DNA of 64,000 nt, taken from Saccharina japonica (taxonomy: Eukaryota; Sar; Phaeophyceae; Laminariales; Laminariaceae). The stretch is from the NCBI GenBank assembly GCA_008828725.1, contig MEHQ01002583.1, positions 38,618 to 102,617 on the forward strand, in the 5' to 3' direction. Under the pieces are notes generated by a model. That model saw nothing but the letters and a program-made list of their open reading frames with translations. It had not been told where the DNA came from and did no database searches. The position numbers and the translations under genes were made by a program. This document shows, in pieces, positions 59,600 to 64,000 of the stretch. How positions within the stretch are numbered: position 1 is the first letter of the stretch; each line of letters opens with the position of its first letter.

Positions 59600-62500
59600 C
59601 CAAACATATGTTGTATTGTTCTGGGCTTTCACCGGTAATTGTGAACGAGTATCGGATCTTCCTGCGCCAACCGGTGGCCCTCGCCGAGATATACTTCCGC
59701 TGAACTCGCATTGGAGCGTTGAGCTGCTCACAGTGTTCCCCCTCTCGCATAGGTTGTAAACGCAGAAACTACCCCGGTTGCGTTTGTCTGCGCCTTCACC
59801 CATAATATAATTTGAGTAATTGGATTAATTGGGGGCTCTTGCCCCATACGTTAGACCTGTACGAGTAAACGCCATTGTTTATTGTACTCGCTATTGACAA
59901 CTGACAACTGGACTGAAGCATGTTAGCTCTCACCTCAAGCATGCCACGGTAAATCGATGGTGGTCGTGTGGTCGAAGCGAACCTCCGACTCGAACGAAAG
60001 TAGCTCGTCGTAAATTGGCCCGACAGCCTCATCGCTACTCCAAGGATCCCAGAAAGAAGCCCTCCGAAGCTGTGTTGGCCAACCGAGCGACACCCAGTAT
60101 CCGTTGTGAAACGGATTCGACTATAAAGTGGGCTCGACAGGTGTAAGTGGCCAGCAGGTGGGCATCGTAAATAATCCGTGGTTTTGTCTCCTCGGCGGAC
60201 AGTGCATGGAGCAATCAGTTGCCAGCGGGGCCCGCCTCGGGCTGAGCGCCTGTCCACTTTACGGCTCACCCCCGCGCGGTGAGGGGTTTCACTTCGGCGT
60301 CAACACAACCCGCGTGCGCTGGCGGGGCACGACCAGCGCATACGGCGCTCCCGGAAAAAAATCCGTGCTGTACGGGCAGGGAAGGGGTTGTACCAAGGTC
60401 CCGTCGATGAGCGATGCTATACACTCCTGACATCGAAGAAAAAAATAGATAATTCTGTCAGTAATACATCATGCTTCTTCCTACTATTTAATACAATAGT
60501 GATGCACTATTGTAGTGTAATCCGTGTCTCGAACTTCAACCGGTCCACGCAGCACATCCGACACCGTTCATTGTCACGGCGTGTATGCCCTGTATCTATC
60601 AATCGAACAGCGTGCGTCAAATGCACTATGAAGCACCACGGCGGCGCGGCGTGTCTGATCGACTCATGCAATAGCGTAGTCATCTACACTCCACAGCTCC
60701 GAGTACTTCGGCGCGATATACGGCAAACAAAAACCGAAAAACCGAAAAAGCTCGTATGCCGGCCCTACTGCTGTATGCGCTTCCACATATTGTACATACT
60801 GTACTACAGTTATTTGAGAACCGAGAGGCGATCTCACTGTCGTGCGTCGTTGGATCTTGGGACATCTCACATCAACGCATAGTCATGATTAAAAGAACCA
60901 GCTCGATGATGGGAATGCTCGGCTTACGTTAGGCCCAAGGTTCTTGGCGTGCGGAAATGCTCCCGATAAGGATATAAGTGTGATCCTATTGCTACAAGTA
61001 AATGGATGCTGCCTTGAGCATCCTGTATGAAAACGTATACACACTCGTCATCTGTCTTTATCGCATAGGCTTTGAGCGATCCTGCTCTCTCGTGTGTCCC
61101 TGATACCTGTTTTGTACACCAGGCAAGTGCTCAACCGAACGAAATCACGAGCGCTCCTTTTCACTGGAATGAACTCATCGCCTATTAAAACGAAATCACG
61201 ATACTAAATATTAGTTAGTACACTGGCTCGATTTGAACGACTTGAATACGGAAACTTTTACTGTCGTGCCGCGGAAAATCTGGGCGTGAATGGACGTTAC
61301 TGATGAAAACCCAACTAAGTGTGATCCTACAATGTATATCATGCCGGTACATATACTGCTTCGAGGATATTCCAACATTGTAATCACAGGTGATTTCTGC
61401 CATTTACTAGGTCAGTACTCTGTGGTGGGTATACCAATTCTCAACTGAAAACGACAAAAACACGGGCTCATTTTCGTCGTATGCACTAATTTCCAATGTG
61501 CGATCCTCCTCAACGACTCTTGGCACCCCTCAGGAAACTACCAGCGAAAATCCTAAACACACACAACAATACCGTATCGAGGTACTCACCTCTCCATTAG
61601 GCTAGGTTCCCATGAGCAGGCCCACCATCTTGTCATCGTCTGGGTCTAAAAGCGCTCATCGCCCCATATCTTGTTCCCCTCAATCTCACACCACCGTCCG
61701 CTGGACGTTTCCCTTTTGCTGCTCCAGCGACCGGTCGCCTCGTGGTCGGTGCGTCGGTGTGGACCGAGCTCCAGAAGCATGCGGGCCGGCTCCCCCAACC
61801 AGATCTCCCAGCATAGGCAAGAGTGCCCGGTGTCCAGTTCCACTTGAATTGGGCGCTCATCTTTCTCCGGGGGGAGCGTCGGGCAATTTGCTGCCAGCCG
61901 TGATACAATATAGTTTCGGAATCTGGAATCTCGCTGCCACCCTGTCAGGGGCGAGACTTTTAATATATGAATTTGAACTTTCATATTAATTAAATACACA
62001 TGTACCCAAAGTATAACGCTTCCACAAGGTGCACCTCGTATCGTGGGGGAAAAGTTGCGTTTATGTGACTTTAAAATCGAGACTCCAGATTCCAGATTCC
62101 AGATTCAGTACTCTTAAACGGGGTTAACCTCCGTTTTCCCTGCACTCTCCGTTACTACAGTATACCAGTATTTGCATTTCTTTTTTTGACAAGGTGGCGC
62201 CTTCCGCTGCTCTTTCCTATATACCAGGTATGTGCCAGGTAGTCGTTTAGAAATTCTGGAACCACTCTTGGGTTTCCGCGTTTTAGTTTCACCATTCCTG
62301 CCCGATACTGCTGTAGTTTACAGTCTGGTACAGGCTGTTTGGTTCAGGCATATCACCCAAAATTTCGTCAGTCACGAATGCCGCATGCAATAGCAACTCC
62401 AATGTCACATATTTGGTATCATACTGACCGCCATGAACAGTGGAAGAGGGTGACATCGCCAGTTTTTTGTTCAAGGACCTAGAACTGGCGCTACCGCCGA

Positions 62501-62770
62501 AAATGTGGCCCGACCAATCACAGGCCTTCAAGGTGGTCAATAATAGTCAGGCGTTTCCGTAGGAAAACATGTTTCCCCCCCAATTTTTTTTTCTGAACGA
62601 ACCGCTTCCAGGTGGTCCAAGGCATGTTTGTACAAAGTTTCACGCAAATATTCGAAGATCTGACTGGGTATGATCATATTAAGTCATATTTAACGCCCAA
62701 AATCGATTATATACTGAAACTACAATAAATAATTACGAGGCAACGCCTATTTTTGCACCTTTACCGCACA
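59600..62770. other. Gene-poor tail of the window
   Basis: No frame with a recognisable domain. The longest (60388-60882 plus, 61612-61989 plus and 61646-61999 minus) have no motif I know. No complete repeat element was identified. Confidence 0.5.
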
Positions 62771-62773
62771 AAA

Positions 62774-63040
62774 GTCCAAATGTCGCCGTTTTTTGGAGAT
62801 AGACCCTGAAATTTGGTATACGTGTTTTATGCGCCCTACCCGAGCCTTTTACGAATGGGTTTTCTTTTTTTTTTTTCGCCGGAAATTTCGGATCTCTTAA
62901 GACCCAAATTTCCCAAAAATTACAAAACAGGCAATATCTGACGGAAAAAATAAATAAAACCATCCGTTAAAGTCTCGGGCAGGGCGCATAAAAAACGTGT
63001 GCCAAATTTCAGGGTCTATCTCCAAAACACGGCGTGGACA
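62774..63040. mobile_element. Foldback/MITE element with about 75-bp arms
   Basis: Left arm 62774-62854 (GGAGATAGACCCTGAAATTT, then TTTTATGCGCCCTACCCGAG); right arm 62965-63040 is its inverse (CTCGGGCAGGGCGCATAAAA, AAATTTCAGGGTCTATCTCC). The interior is about 110 bp and A/T-rich, without coding. Confidence 0.88.
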
Positions 63041-64000
63041 TTCGCCACTGAATGGATTTTGGGTGGTTGCTTGAACCAGCCTGTAAGTAGTATAGGTACA
63101 GTAGCCAACTCAGCCGGGGCACAGCAGCCTGTTCCACACCCCATGGCACAAACACAAACAAGAGACACATGTTGTCACGTTCGACAAAAGCCTACTGACT
63201 GGTGGAGCTTGATATGATATGTCACCGCTGTACTGCTAACACATGGTATGAGCGAGTGCGCGATATATCAGGTATACCCACAAACGCTGCAGCCGAAACC
63301 AATCCTCACGTCTCTGCATTGCTACTGCATGTTACGGTGCAGTAGTGCTGGGCACGCACAGCTTTATTTGCTGTCTAGAGTGCTGTCAGCATCCAACGCC
63401 ACCTATGCCGGGTACGGCTCGTGCTCGCACAACTAAATATCGGCAGTATCTGTACATGTACGAGCACGAGCTATATATGTACCGGTATTGCATTATCTAT
63501 GATACGTAAGACAGCAGTACGTGAAACGGCGACCAACAATCAACAATCAAAGGATCGAAGAAATATACGCTTTTCTCACTTAGGGCGGCAGTGTAAAAAC
63601 TCCATGTTGACGTTTTGACGCTATCCGCTTTCTAGCTGTCAAATTTCGAGTTCTACACATGAAGTCAGCATTGAGGGCACATGGTACAGGGCACAAGTTC
63701 CCCGACTAAAAGCCTCGTGGTGTGGTGTTGCCATGCATGACTGCTTGTTGATGTAATTGATGTATTCTACACCGATGTCACGGCTCGCCACCTCAGCGCC
63801 ACGTCGAGGAGAGTGTGGAAGACCGCGGGAGGCACCGAGCCCAAACTATTACTCATCTTCCGCCCCCCCCCAAAAGCAAGCTGAAAAACAAAATAGACAA
63901 CAGTCCACCAGCAAAGATGCTACGTACTGTACGTACGTACGTACGAAGGAGACCGCGGGTTGACCTTGTGACTGACGGCCTCATACACTAAAATAAGTAT
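63041..64000. other. Right edge, nothing recognised
   Basis: No open frame with a known domain. A short GTAC repeat lies at about 63928-63945. Nothing else can be supported. Confidence 0.5.

Overview
This is nuclear eukaryotic DNA from a genome with long, repeat-filled introns. The only host genes I can support with confidence are two tandem paralogues of the PiT/PHO4 family of sodium- (or proton-) coupled inorganic phosphate transporters. Both lie on the minus strand. The intron-rich structure, abundant trinucleotide repeats, Copia-type elements and telomere-like TTAGGG tracts would suit a stramenopile alga such as a brown alga. That is an inference of low to moderate confidence; nothing in the window proves the lineage.

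Layout. Positions 36-9600 hold the first three exons of transporter gene A, which runs off the left edge. Positions 28543-45766 hold the complete transporter gene B: six exons, 516 codons spread over 17.2 kb. Every splice junction has GT-AG ends and the phases fit. The second intron is about 8.2 kb in A and 8.5 kb in B. Together the introns hold at least one tRNA-derived SINE family, several families of short inverted-repeat elements (MITEs), minisatellites and a near-perfect 1.34-kb inverted duplication.

Between the genes (9.6-28.5 kb) lie an old, broken Ty1/copia element (about 14.5-21.3 kb) flanked by copies of a short repeat, a 158-bp TAC microsatellite, and about 4 kb in which I see no gene. 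Upstream of gene B (45.8-64 kb) are a 2.3-kb terminal-inverted-repeat element carrying an unrecognised two-exon gene (47.0-49.3 kb), a 5'-truncated LINE with reverse transcriptase (49.3-51.6 kb), a solo terminal repeat, and a second broken Copia element of the same family (about 53.6-59.6 kb). The last 4 kb hold one foldback element and no recognisable gene.

Most notable observations. (1) One MITE family is present at six or more sites, including inside both Copia elements, and one intronic copy has expanded internally into a tandem array of 137-141 bp units, so a minisatellite has grown out of a transposon. (2) The 47.0-49.3 kb element pairs about 19-bp perfect ends (27 bp near-perfect) with clustered TAAGAATT-type subterminal motifs and an unfamiliar gene. 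(3) The 39.4-42.5 kb inverted duplication has a single ambiguous base exactly at its outer edge, so it may be an assembly join. (4) The first intron of the two paralogues sits four nucleotides apart, a candidate case of intron sliding.
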